Position numbers and translations under genes: made by a program. From Candidatus Falkowiibacteriota bacterium (GTDB lineage Bacteria; Patescibacteriota; Patescibacteriia; Patescibacteriales; GWE2-39-37), in contig JAAXVE010000015.1 of the NCBI GenBank assembly GCA_013335665.1, positions 1 to 11,268 of the forward strand: 11,268 nt of DNA, in the 5' to 3' direction. Every line of letters begins with the position of its first letter. Within the stretch, counting starts at the first letter, position 1. Below the pieces are notes generated by a model that saw nothing but the letters and a program-made list of their open reading frames with translations, had not been told where the DNA came from and searched no databases. Below are positions 1-6,101 of the stretch, in pieces.

Positions 1-263
1 GCCAATAACTGAAAGATGATTGAAGCTGTGATGTATGGACCGACACTCATCATAATAACTGAAAAATTCTCCATGCTACCGCCGGAAAAAAGATTCAAAA
101 GCCCCAAAATCTGGTTAGAATTCAAGAAAGCCTGAAGCTCCTTGACGTCAACGCCAGGAATCGGCACATGAGCGGCTAAACGAAAAATCACTAACATGCC
201 CAAAACATACAGAATATCTTTCCGCAGGTCTTTGGCTTTCCAAATTTGGATAAGCTTGTTCAT
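1..263 (-). CDS. secY: Protein translocase subunit SecY, N-terminal part (runs off left edge)
   Basis: SecY is the pore subunit of the SecYEG channel in the cytoplasmic membrane; it moves unfolded secretory proteins across, and inserts membrane proteins into, the bilayer. I translated this end by hand: ATG at 261-263 gives 87 codons before the window ends. Residues 16-32 form a hydrophobic first membrane segment, followed by the family-typical HVPIPGVD turn, and residues 57-87 (LNLFSGGSMENFSV, then GPYITASIIFQLL) match the plug and second-segment region of SecY. Only about one fifth of the usual 420-450 residues is present. The start lies 19 nt after the rplO stop, the classical spc-operon position. 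A weak AGGA lies too far upstream (about 13 nt) to be a convincing ribosome site. Confidence 0.96.
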   Translation of the reverse strand, partial: MNKLIQIWKAKDLRKDILYVLGMLVIFRLAAHVPIPGVDVKELQAFLNSNQILGLLNLFSGGSMENFSVIMMSVGPYITASIIFQLL

Positions 264-282
264 ATTTATAGATAAATCCTAA

Positions 283-723
283 TTAAGCGATTATCTTGCC
301 TCCGAGCTTTTCAATCTGCTCTTTGGCCGCCGCGCTAACCTTAATTTTAACCACTTGCAGCTGTTTCAGCTTTAGCTCGCCCTGGCCAAGCAGTTTGACC
401 GAAGAGCTGGCGTCTGAAATAAGACCCGCCTTCAATAAGGTCTTGGAGGAAATGACAGCACTGTCCTTGAAATTCTGATTCAAGGCTACAAGATTGACCA
501 CCTGATCCTTGTCACGCAACGATGTAAAGCCGCGCTTCTTCGGCAGGTTTAAAAGCATCGGCTTCATGCCTAGCCTCTTCAAGCCAGATACGCCAGAACG
601 TGACTTCTGTCCCTTCAAACCTCGGGTAGAATAAGTACCGTGGCCGGAAGCGTTGCCGCGGCCGACGCGTTTGCGATTCTTGATCGAACCTTTGGCTGGT
701 TTTAAATTGCTTAGTGATAACAT
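283..723 (-). CDS. rplO: 50S ribosomal protein L15 (uL15)
   Basis: L15 is a late-assembling large-subunit protein whose extended basic N-terminus threads into 23S rRNA. The 146-residue product has the family opening (LSNLKPAKGSIKNRKRVGRG, then the Gly/Arg-rich GHGTYSTRGLKGQKSRSG) and a globular C-terminal half ending GGKIIA; the length matches the usual 144-150. An in-frame TTG at 757-759 would add 12 residues (MEIVNWKLLFNI) unlike any L15 N-terminus, so I chose the ATG at 721-723. In most bacteria rpmD (L30) separates rpsE from rplO; here 107 nt of AT-rich repeats lie between. secY follows after 19 nt. Confidence 0.97.
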   Translation of the reverse strand: MLSLSNLKPAKGSIKNRKRVGRGNASGHGTYSTRGLKGQKSRSGVSGLKRLGMKPMLLNLPKKRGFTSLRDKDQVVNLVALNQNFKDSAVISSKTLLKAGLISDASSSVKLLGQGELKLKQLQVVKIKVSAAAKEQIEKLGGKIIA

Positions 724-736
724 AATATTGAATAAT

Positions 737-823
737 AATTTCCAATTTACAATTTCCAATTTACAAACAATTTCGAATGTTCCAATTATAAAATTGAAAA
801 ATCATTGAAAATTGAAAATTTTC
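737..823. repeat. Heptamer array in inverted orientation within the rpsE-rplO spacer
   Basis: On the plus strand four adjacent heptamers alternate AATTTCC/AATTTAC (737-764, a perfect 14-nt tandem duplication). Further on, ATTGAAA occurs at 793-799, 804-810 and 811-817, followed by ATTTTC. The two arrays are inverted relative to each other: 738-753 can pair with 804-819 at 14 of 16 positions, and the two mismatches are exactly 7 nt apart. A small perfect hairpin (CAATT 783-787, AATTG 792-796) lies inside the loop. The array occupies the position where rpmD normally sits. No T-run or GC stem suggests a terminator. Function unknown. Confidence 0.75.
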
Positions 824-830
824 TCTCTGA

Positions 831-1460
831 CTATTTTTTTTCTGCTGCCTTTTCAGTCTTTTCAACCTTTGCTGTCTCAGACTTTGCTTTCTTAGCTGGT
901 TGCTTCAAAGCGGCTAAAGCGGCGATGACGCATTTTGCATTGTTCACTTTATTGCTCGTGCCCAATGTCTTGCAGGTGATATTGTGAATACCTGACAACT
1001 CCAAAACCATACGGACTGCTCCGCCAGCAATGATGCCGCGGCCAGTTGATGCAGGCTTGAACAAGATCACGGCAGCACCTTCTTTGTGCTTGATCTCATG
1101 AGGGATGGTTCCGTTAACAATAGGCACATTGACCAACTCTTTCTTGGCCTTGGTCGCTGCCTTTGAGATGGCAGCAGTCACGTCGAGGCCTTTAGCCAAA
1201 CCGACACCAACCCTGCCCTTCTTGTCGCCTACGCAAACGCAAGCTCGGAAACGCATTCTCTTGCCACCAGCCATAACGCGGGTAACGCGAGCCAAATCGA
1301 CGATCTTCTGCTCGAACTCTTCGGCGAATTCTTCCCTTTTACCACGGCCGCCAGCTGGACGTCGCGGACCGCGACCTTGGGTCTTGCCTTTGGCACCATC
1401 AGCCGGCTTGAGGCCAGCTGGCTTCTTCTGTTCTTTTGCTTTAGTTACTGCTTCCGTCAT
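831..1460 (-). CDS. rpsE: 30S ribosomal protein S5 (uS5), with extended tails
   Basis: S5 sits at the back of the 30S neck, contacts S4 and S8, and helps decoding fidelity. The 209-residue protein is longer than the usual 160-175. Residues 1-46 are a Lys/Gly/Pro-rich extension containing TQGRGPRRPAGGRGKREE. Residues 47-187 are the S5 core: RVTRVMAGGKRMRFRA (the double-stranded-RNA-binding fold with the GGKR loop that corresponds to the spectinomycin-contact loop), GDKKGRVGVGLAKG, then PASTGRGIIAGGAVRMVLEL and GIHNI in the C-terminal domain. Residues 188-209 are an Ala/Lys/Glu tail ending in AAEKK. The start ATG has TAAAT in front and no clear Shine-Dalgarno. It lies 23 nt after rplR. No rpmD follows before rplO. 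Confidence 0.97.
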   Translation of the reverse strand: MTEAVTKAKEQKKPAGLKPADGAKGKTQGRGPRRPAGGRGKREEFAEEFEQKIVDLARVTRVMAGGKRMRFRACVCVGDKKGRVGVGLAKGLDVTAAISKAATKAKKELVNVPIVNGTIPHEIKHKEGAAVILFKPASTGRGIIAGGAVRMVLELSGIHNITCKTLGTSNKVNNAKCVIAALAALKQPAKKAKSETAKVEKTEKAAEKK

Positions 1461-1483
1461 ATTTATCCAATGATTAGTGATAA

Positions 1484-1843
1484 TTAAAACACTAAGCCGC
1501 CTTCTCGGGCGCCTTCAGCCGCAGCCTTGACTCGGCCGTGATATTTGTAACCGCCGCGGTCAAATACTACCGTTTCAATGCCTGCCTTCTTCGCCTTCTC
1601 AGCCAGCAACTTGCCAAGGCTCAGGCTGACGCCGACCTTGCCAGTTTCTTTCTCTTTCTTAACTTCCGTAGCATTGGCGCTAATCAAGGTCTTGCCGGTC
1701 TGATCATCGATCAGCTGCAAGAACATGCTGCTGTTAGATCGGAACACTGACAAGCGAGGACGTGCTGCAGTACCTTCGATCACTGAACGGATCTTAAGGT
1801 GGCGGCGTGCTCTTTTGCGTTGGTTTTCTTTAGTCTGGTTCAT
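1484..1843 (-). CDS. rplR: 50S ribosomal protein L18 (uL18)
   Basis: L18 binds 5S rRNA together with L5 and anchors the 5S particle in the central protuberance. The 119-residue length is normal (about 117 in E. coli). The basic N-terminus KENQRKRARRHLKIR precedes the family core GTAARPRLSVFRSN, FLQLIDDQTGKTL, and the C-terminal FDRGGYKYHGRVKAAAEGAR followed by EGGLVF, the L18 signature ending. The ATG at 1841-1843 is preceded by AAAAT with only a weak GAG upstream. A 95-nt spacer with an inverted heptamer array separates it from rplF, so its translation may depend less on coupling than that of its neighbours. Confidence 0.97.
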   Translation of the reverse strand: MNQTKENQRKRARRHLKIRSVIEGTAARPRLSVFRSNSSMFLQLIDDQTGKTLISANATEVKKEKETGKVGVSLSLGKLLAEKAKKAGIETVVFDRGGYKYHGRVKAAAEGAREGGLVF

Positions 1844-1853
1844 ATTTTCTCGA

Positions 1854-1929
1854 ATAATGAATTATGAATTATGAATTAGGATGGGGATTTCCGGTCGCTG
1901 CTTTTCTTAATTCTTAATTCCTAATTCTA
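1854..1929. repeat. Inverted heptamer array in the rplF-rplR spacer
   Basis: On the plus strand the left arm is ATAATGA, ATTATGA, ATTATGA, ATTAGGA (1854-1881); the right arm is TCTTAAT, TCTTAAT, TCCTAAT (1905-1925) followed by TCTAG. Positions 1861-1881 pair with 1905-1925 at 18 of 21 positions, and all three mismatches fall at the fifth base of a heptamer, so they recur every 7 bp. The 23-nt loop (1882-1904) is GC-richer. It could fold in the polycistronic mRNA. It differs in sequence from the array at 737-823 but has the same layout. Confidence 0.8.
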
Positions 1930-1938
1930 GCCTCTATT

Positions 1939-2487
1939 TTATTTGCCGCCCTTAGCCGCAGTTTTGCCTGCCTTGCGTCGGATGACTTCATCAGAATATT
2001 TGATGCCCTTGCCTTTGTAAGGCTCTGGCTTGCGGACCTTGCGGATCTGGGCAGCGGTTTCGCCCAAGACATACTTATCGATACAGTTCAAGGTTATGAC
2101 ATTAGCTGCGACCGAACCGGTCACGCCTTCTGGCAAAACGAACTCAACCGGATGAGAGTAGCCAACATTCAAAGTCAGCTTGCTGCCAGCGATAGCGGCA
2201 CGATAGCCGACACCGTTGATCTCCAGTTTTTTCTCATAGCCTTTGTTTACGCCCTCGACCATGTTATTGATCAAGCTGCGGAACAATCCCCACATGGAAT
2301 TCTCTTTCTTTACAGTCGGATTCGCGACTTTAACGTTGATTTCCTGCTCGGAAATATCAACCAGGATGAATGGATGGAGCTTTTCCTTCAATTCTCCCTT
2401 AGGGCCTTTGACAATGATATATTCACCATCAATCCGTGCGTTTGTGCCGGCCGGTAATGCGATTGGTAATTTGCCGATTCTCGACAT
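1939..2487 (-). CDS. rplF: 50S ribosomal protein L6 (uL6)
   Basis: L6 lies near the base of the L7/L12 stalk and the sarcin-ricin loop, at the factor-binding site. The 182-residue product (usual 176-184) begins MSRIGKLPIALPAGT and has the two repeated L6 folds: residues 1 to about 82 with VKGPKGEL, and a second half with EINGVGYRAAIAGSKLTLNVGYSHPV. It ends with the family signature RKPEPYKGKGIKY followed by a short Lys/Ala/Gly tail (AGKTAAKGGK). The start ATG is in a CATATG context. It follows rpsH by 23 nt and precedes rplR by an unusually long 95 nt. Confidence 0.97.
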   Translation of the reverse strand: MSRIGKLPIALPAGTNARIDGEYIIVKGPKGELKEKLHPFILVDISEQEINVKVANPTVKKENSMWGLFRSLINNMVEGVNKGYEKKLEINGVGYRAAIAGSKLTLNVGYSHPVEFVLPEGVTGSVAANVITLNCIDKYVLGETAAQIRKVRKPEPYKGKGIKYSDEVIRRKAGKTAAKGGK

Positions 2488-2510
2488 ATGTTTATCGTAA
2501 ACTTAGGTGA

Positions 2511-2924
2511 TTAATAAATTTCACAAACGACCTCGCCTCCGACGCCCTGCTTGCGAGCCTGCTTGTTGGTCATCAAACCCTTTGAGGTTGAGATGATAGC
2601 GATGCCTAGGTTATTCAAAACGCGCGGCAACTCTTCCTTGTTGACGTAAATGCGCAAGCTTGGCTTGCTTACCCTGGTGATCGTGCTAATCATCGGCTGC
2701 CCGTCGGGCTTGTACTTCAGTTGCACGCGCAATTCGTCAAAAGCAGCGGTCTGATTCTTCTGCCCGCCAGCCTTCAACACCTCGACACGCCCAACCCAAC
2801 CTTCCTGCTCCAAAATCTTGCCGATATTGAACTTGATCTTGCTCATAGGCAGCACAATCTCCGTCTTCCTTACAGCTGAAGCGTTTCTTATCCGTGTTAG
2901 CATGTCTGCGATAGGATCCATCAT
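2511..2924 (-). CDS. rpsH: 30S ribosomal protein S8 (uS8)
   Basis: S8 is a primary binder of the 16S rRNA central domain. In E. coli it also represses spc-operon translation by binding an mRNA mimic near rplE; no operator could be recognised here. The 137-residue product has the opening DPIADMLTRIRNA and the C-terminal rRNA-binding motif IISTSKGLMTNKQARKQGVGGE. Two adjacent ATGs are possible (2922-2924 or 2919-2921). I kept the first because it has the T at -1 shared by all other starts of this operon, but most family members begin MDPI or similar, so the second is a real alternative. Spacing to rpsN is 39 nt. Confidence 0.96.
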   Translation of the reverse strand: MMDPIADMLTRIRNASAVRKTEIVLPMSKIKFNIGKILEQEGWVGRVEVLKAGGQKNQTAAFDELRVQLKYKPDGQPMISTITRVSKPSLRIYVNKEELPRVLNNLGIAIISTSKGLMTNKQARKQGVGGEVVCEIY

Positions 2925-2963
2925 AATATTCTTACTTAAAAAATGTTATGTAAACTTAGTGCC

Positions 2964-3149
2964 TTACCAGCTCGACTTAGTTATTCCTGGTAAGTCTCCC
3001 GAAGAGGCCAGCTCGCGGAAGCAGATGCGGCAAAGGTTGAAATCACGGATATAACCGTGGTTTCGACCGCAACGCCAACAACGGCGGACGAGTCTTGTGC
3101 TGAATTTCGGCTTTCTCTTAGATTTTGCAATTTGTGCTTTAGTCGCCAT
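2964..3149 (-). CDS. rpsN: 30S ribosomal protein S14, zinc-binding type (uS14)
   Basis: S14 is a small-subunit head protein next to S3 and S10. This is the short 61-residue zinc-ribbon type (often called S14 type Z), not the roughly 100-residue zinc-free type. The four zinc ligands are visible as C24-W-R-C27 and C40-R-I-C43, followed by the conserved ending FRELASSGDLPGITKSSW. Family members end with the same SSW. It lies between rplE (14 nt) and rpsH (39 nt), its classical place. The start is ATG in a CATATG context with no Shine-Dalgarno. Confidence 0.97.
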   Translation of the reverse strand: MATKAQIAKSKRKPKFSTRLVRRCWRCGRNHGYIRDFNLCRICFRELASSGDLPGITKSSW

Positions 3150-3163
3150 ATGCTTTAATCAAG

Positions 3164-3709
3164 TTATTTTTCTTCGGTCTTAAATGGGAAGCCGATCTTC
3201 TTGAACAGTGCCAAGCCGGTCTCCCGATTTTTTGCAGTGGTGTCGATACATATCTCGAGACCATGCACGTTTTCCAAATCATCGACTTTGATTTCAGGAA
3301 AGGAAGTATGCTCTTTGAAACCAATGGTCATATTTCCTTGTTTGTCTACTATCTTATCCGAGATGCCGCGGAAATCGCGGATACGCGGGAATGATACGGT
3401 TACCAGTTTCTCGACGAAATCATACATCCGCTGGCCGCGCAAAGTAACTTTCAATCCGATAATCTGGCCTTCGCGGACCTTGAACGAGGAAATCGACTTG
3501 CGAGCCTTGGTTCTGACCGGCTTCTGTCCGGTGATCTTAATCAGATTCTGTTCGACTGCATCGATGTAAGCCTGCTCTTTGGTGTGGCGCCCGACTCCGA
3601 CGTTCAAAACGACTTTGACTAAGCGCGGAGTGGCTAAAACGTTCTTGATGCCGAACTCCTGCTGCAATGCCGGCAATATTTCTTTTTTATATCTCTCTTG
3701 TAATCTCAT
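3164..3709 (-). CDS. rplE: 50S ribosomal protein L5 (uL5)
   Basis: L5 binds 5S rRNA and forms part of the central protuberance, bridging to the 30S head and contacting P-site tRNA. The 181-residue length is normal (about 179). Family landmarks in order: LQERYKKEILPALQQEFG, the VVLNVGVG strand, GQKPVRTKARKSISSFKVRE with IGLKVTLRGQRMYDF, the signature FPRIRDFRG, FKEHTSFPEI, and a C-terminal FKKIGFPF. It begins only 4 nt after the rplX stop, so translational coupling is likely. That short spacing also leaves no intergenic room for an S8-type operator between rplX and rplE. Confidence 0.97.
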   Translation of the reverse strand: MRLQERYKKEILPALQQEFGIKNVLATPRLVKVVLNVGVGRHTKEQAYIDAVEQNLIKITGQKPVRTKARKSISSFKVREGQIIGLKVTLRGQRMYDFVEKLVTVSFPRIRDFRGISDKIVDKQGNMTIGFKEHTSFPEIKVDDLENVHGLEICIDTTAKNRETGLALFKKIGFPFKTEEK

Positions 3710-3713
3710 ATGA

Positions 3714-4043
3714 TTAATCGATCACTTGTTTACATTTCTTACAAACTCTCACCTTGGTCTTCTTGCCGTCTCCGCCAGCGGTTTCGCTGATCTGGTACGA
3801 CACGCGGGTAGGTTTTCCGCACTTGGTGCAGACCAGCATGACATTGGACATATTGAGCGGCGACGGAAACTCGATGCGCTGTCCTTTCTCGCCCTCTCGT
3901 CTCGGGCGCAAATGCTTGATCAGCAAATTCAGGCCTTCGATGCTAGCGCGCTGTTTTTCCGGGAAGACCTGCAAGACTTTGCCAGTCTTGCCTTTGTCCT
4001 TGCCGGCCAGAATCATTACTTTGTCATTTTTCTTAATTTTCAT
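3714..4043 (-). CDS. rplX: 50S ribosomal protein L24 (uL24), with zinc-ribbon C-terminus
   Basis: L24 starts assembly of the large subunit by binding the 5' domain of 23S rRNA and ends up near the exit tunnel. The 109-residue product has the N-terminal KOW motif (KKNDKVMILAGKDKGKTGKV), a central INxLIKH-like stretch (LNLLIKHLRP), and a C-terminal half with two CxxC pairs, C72-TK-C75 and C101-KK-C104, in the order seen in many non-proteobacterial L24s (LVCTKCGKPTRV, then VRVCKKC). The paired cysteines suggest a bound zinc ion. The start ATG is preceded by TAT. rplN is 22 nt upstream and rplE 4 nt downstream. Confidence 0.97.
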   Translation of the reverse strand: MKIKKNDKVMILAGKDKGKTGKVLQVFPEKQRASIEGLNLLIKHLRPRREGEKGQRIEFPSPLNMSNVMLVCTKCGKPTRVSYQISETAGGDGKKTKVRVCKKCKQVID

Positions 4044-4065
4044 ATACTCTGTCCAATGATTTTAT

Positions 4066-4437
4066 TTATAAAACTTCCGGAGCGAGCGAAGCGATCTTCA
4101 AAAAACCGGCCTTGCGTACCTCGCGGGCGATCGGGCCGAACACGCGGCTGGCCTTAGGCTCTCGCTTATTCTTATCGATAATCACGCAAGCGTTCTCGCT
4201 GAAACGGATATATGTGCCATCATTGCGGCGGATTTCCTTCTTGACGCGAACAATCACAGCATGAGCCACATCACCCTTCTTGATTGTCATATGCGGAGCT
4301 GCCTCCTTCACTGCCACGGTGATAACTTCGCCGATGCGCGCATATCGTTTCTTGGTAGCACCAAGAACCTTGATGCACTGCACCCTTTTGGCTCCGCTGT
4401 TATCGGCAACTAATAATCGTGTACCCATCTGGATCAT
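4066..4437 (-). CDS. rplN: 50S ribosomal protein L14 (uL14)
   Basis: L14 lies on the subunit interface, contacts 16S helix 14 (bridge B8), and is the docking site of the silencing factor RsfS in bacteria that have it. The 123-residue product starts MIQMGTRLLVADNSGAKRV, a near-perfect family opening, and contains GDVAHAVIVRVKKEIRRNDG, then IRFSENACVIIDKNKREPKASRVFGPIARE-type motifs and the ending IASLAPEVL. Length equals the family norm of 122-123. Start in CATATG context with only a weak GAG upstream. It lies 25 nt after rpsQ. Confidence 0.98.
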   Translation of the reverse strand: MIQMGTRLLVADNSGAKRVQCIKVLGATKKRYARIGEVITVAVKEAAPHMTIKKGDVAHAVIVRVKKEIRRNDGTYIRFSENACVIIDKNKREPKASRVFGPIAREVRKAGFLKIASLAPEVL

Positions 4438-4462
4438 ATGGTTGTTTTCTCGTAAAAATTAC

Positions 4463-4735
4463 TTAAGCGTAAATGACACGCCAACGCTTGTCTTTCGACA
4501 ACGGACGGCACTCAACGAAATTGACCTTATCGCCAACCTTAAACTGATTCTTCTCATCATGCACCTTGTATTTCTTGGTGACGGTATAGCGCTTCTGGTA
4601 TTTAGGATGAACCTTAACCTGGTCAACAGCTACAACGATGGTCTTGTCCATCTTGTCGCTAGTCGCCACGCCGCTGAATTTCCTATGGATAACGGCCTTG
4701 GCAGTCTCTTCAGTTTTGGTTACTTGCTTAGTCAT
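4463..4735 (-). CDS. rpsQ: 30S ribosomal protein S17 (uS17)
   Basis: S17 is a primary 16S rRNA binder with an OB fold in the body of the 30S subunit. The 90-residue protein has the usual core: FSGVATSDKMDKTIVVAV, HPKYQKRYTVTKKYKVHDE and the VGDKVNFVECRPLSKDKRWRV-type ending. The first 16 residues (MTKQVTKTEETAKAVI) are slightly longer than in E. coli S17 (84 residues). It sits 18 nt after rpmC and 25 nt before rplN. The start ATG is preceded by TTT and no Shine-Dalgarno is visible. Confidence 0.97.
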   Translation of the reverse strand: MTKQVTKTEETAKAVIHRKFSGVATSDKMDKTIVVAVDQVKVHPKYQKRYTVTKKYKVHDEKNQFKVGDKVNFVECRPLSKDKRWRVIYA

Positions 4736-4753
4736 AAATTAATCTAATTTTGA

Positions 4754-4954
4754 TTATTGCTCTTTTGATTCTTTCGGCAGATTCAAAAGCGTTAAAATCT
4801 GAGCGATTGTCGTACGCACTTCCCTGATCTCGCGGACATCTTTCAATTGGCGTGATGCTTCCTTGAAGCGCAACTCTCGCAGCTTCTCGCGGGACGTAGC
4901 TAGCAACCTGTGCAGCTCCGATTCGCTCATTGTTTTCAGCTCTTTTAGTTCCAT
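4754..4954 (-). CDS. rpmC: 50S ribosomal protein L29 (uL29)
   Basis: L29 is a two-helix protein at the tunnel exit next to L23, contributing to the docking surface for trigger factor and SRP. The 66-residue product (usual 60-70) begins MELKELKTMSESELHRLL and contains the family ELRFKEASRQLKDVREIRE-type helix pair. I chose the ATG at 4952-4954, one base after the rplP stop (TAATATG), which implies translational coupling. A TTG at 4970-4972 would overlap rplP by 17 nt and add six residues that are not typical of L29, so I rejected it. The C-terminal PKESKEQ is a short charged tail. Confidence 0.95.
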   Translation of the reverse strand: MELKELKTMSESELHRLLATSREKLRELRFKEASRQLKDVREIREVRTTIAQILTLLNLPKESKEQ

Positions 4955-4955
4955 A

Positions 4956-5363
4956 TTAGTGCTTGTTAACAAACTTAGACTTTACCGGCAGCTTGTGGCC
5001 AGCCAATACGACCGCCTCGCGTGCCATTTCTTCCGTAATGCCTTCGATTTCGAACAGGACCATGCCTGGTTTGACGTTGGCAATGTAGTGGTCGACGGCA
5101 CCCTTACCTTTACCCATAGGAACCTCACCGGATTTCTGGGTGACTGGAACGTGGGGGAAAACACGGATATACAACTTACCGCCTTTCTTCAAAAATCTGG
5201 TCAAAACACGACGAGTGGCTTCGATCTGACGGGAGGTAACCCAACAGGCTTCTGTGCTCTGCAATCCAAACTCTCCGAAACTGACAGTGTTCATCCGAGT
5301 TGCCTTGCCACCACGCTTAGATTTATGTGCTTTGCGCCATTTTGTCTTCTTGGGCATTAACAT
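4956..5363 (-). CDS. rplP: 50S ribosomal protein L16 (uL16)
   Basis: L16 sits near the A site and peptidyl-transferase centre and positions the elbow of A-site tRNA. The 135-residue protein begins MLMPKKTKWRKAHKSKRGG, as in most family members, and has FGEFGLQSTEACWVTSRQIE, RRVLTRFLKKGGKLYIRVFP and the MGKGKG loop (83-88). The residue just before this loop is Pro82; in E. coli the aligned position is Arg81, which the oxygenase RoxA (YcfD) hydroxylates, so that modification is not possible here. This is one of the few genes of the operon with a plausible Shine-Dalgarno (AAGGA about 8 nt before the ATG). rpsC is 29 nt upstream. Confidence 0.98.
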   Translation of the reverse strand: MLMPKKTKWRKAHKSKRGGKATRMNTVSFGEFGLQSTEACWVTSRQIEATRRVLTRFLKKGGKLYIRVFPHVPVTQKSGEVPMGKGKGAVDHYIANVKPGMVLFEIEGITEEMAREAVVLAGHKLPVKSKFVNKH

Positions 5364-5392
5364 ATATTTTTCCTTGTATCGTTAATCGAGTA

Positions 5393-6085
5393 TTACTTTT
5401 TTAAACGTTGTTCACGGACTGGTTCGCTTTTTCGAGACTGTACCTCAAAGACTTCGCCCTTGTAGATCCAGACCTTGATACCGATTGCGCCATAAGTGGT
5501 GCTAGCCACCGTGCGTGAATAATCGATATCGGCTCGCAAAGTGTGCAACGGGATCTTGCCTGAAGTCAGAACTTCGGAGCGGGCGATCTCGGCGCCGTTC
5601 AAGCGACCCTTGATGCCTACCTTGACACCCAAGGCGCCTGCACGCTCTACGCGGTTGATGGCCTGCTTCATGACGCGGCGGAAAGGCATACGCTTTTCGA
5701 TTTCCAACGCCATTGATTGGGCTAGGATCTGTGCTGACAAATTCGGACGATCGACTTCGGTGATGTTCAAAGTAATGTCAGTGATTTTGAAATTCTTCAA
5801 AAACTTCAAATGCAGCTTCTTCTTTAAATCTTCTGCTCCGGCGCCGCCTCGGCCGATGATCAATCCAGGCTTAGCTGTAAAGATGCCGACAGTGACTTTC
5901 TTGTGATTCCTTTCGATTTCTACACGGTCGATACCAGCTTCGCGCAACTCTTTAACCAAGTATTTGCGCACCTTGATATCTTGCTCCAGATTCTTGACGT
6001 ATGATTGACCTTGGGCAAACCATTTGGAATCCCAAGTTCTGGTAATGCCGATTCGGAAAATTTTTGGATTGACTTTTTGTCCCAT
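5393..6085 (-). CDS. rpsC: 30S ribosomal protein S3 (uS3)
   Basis: S3 lines the mRNA entry channel together with S4 and S5 and takes part in the ribosomal helicase activity. The 230-residue protein starts MGQKVNPKIFRIGITRTWDSK. It has a KH domain with the nucleic-acid-binding loop IIGRGG at residues 76-81, and a C-terminal domain with PFRRVMKQ (134-141), GVKVGIKGRLNGAEIAR (153-169) and YGAIGIKVWIYKGE (198-211). Length is normal (about 220-233). The start lies 56 nt after rplV; a nested GC-rich hairpin occupies that spacer and no Shine-Dalgarno is visible, which could make its translation sensitive to the local RNA fold. Confidence 0.98.
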   Translation of the reverse strand: MGQKVNPKIFRIGITRTWDSKWFAQGQSYVKNLEQDIKVRKYLVKELREAGIDRVEIERNHKKVTVGIFTAKPGLIIGRGGAGAEDLKKKLHLKFLKNFKITDITLNITEVDRPNLSAQILAQSMALEIEKRMPFRRVMKQAINRVERAGALGVKVGIKGRLNGAEIARSEVLTSGKIPLHTLRADIDYSRTVASTTYGAIGIKVWIYKGEVFEVQSRKSEPVREQRLKK

Positions 6086-6101
6086 AGTATTATTAGTTTA
6101 G

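Noticed and set aside
757..759. TTG start extending rplO by 12 codons
   Set aside because: The added residues do not resemble L15 and the codons lie inside the heptamer repeat. The ATG at 721-723 gives the standard N-terminus.
737..1929. CRISPR array
   Set aside because: The repeats are 7 nt, AT-rich and contiguous, without 25-40-nt repeats or unique spacers, and there are no cas genes.
4970..4972. TTG start extending rpmC by 6 codons
   Set aside because: It overlaps rplP by 17 nt and adds atypical residues, whereas the ATG at 4952-4954 directly follows the rplP stop and matches the start context of the operon.
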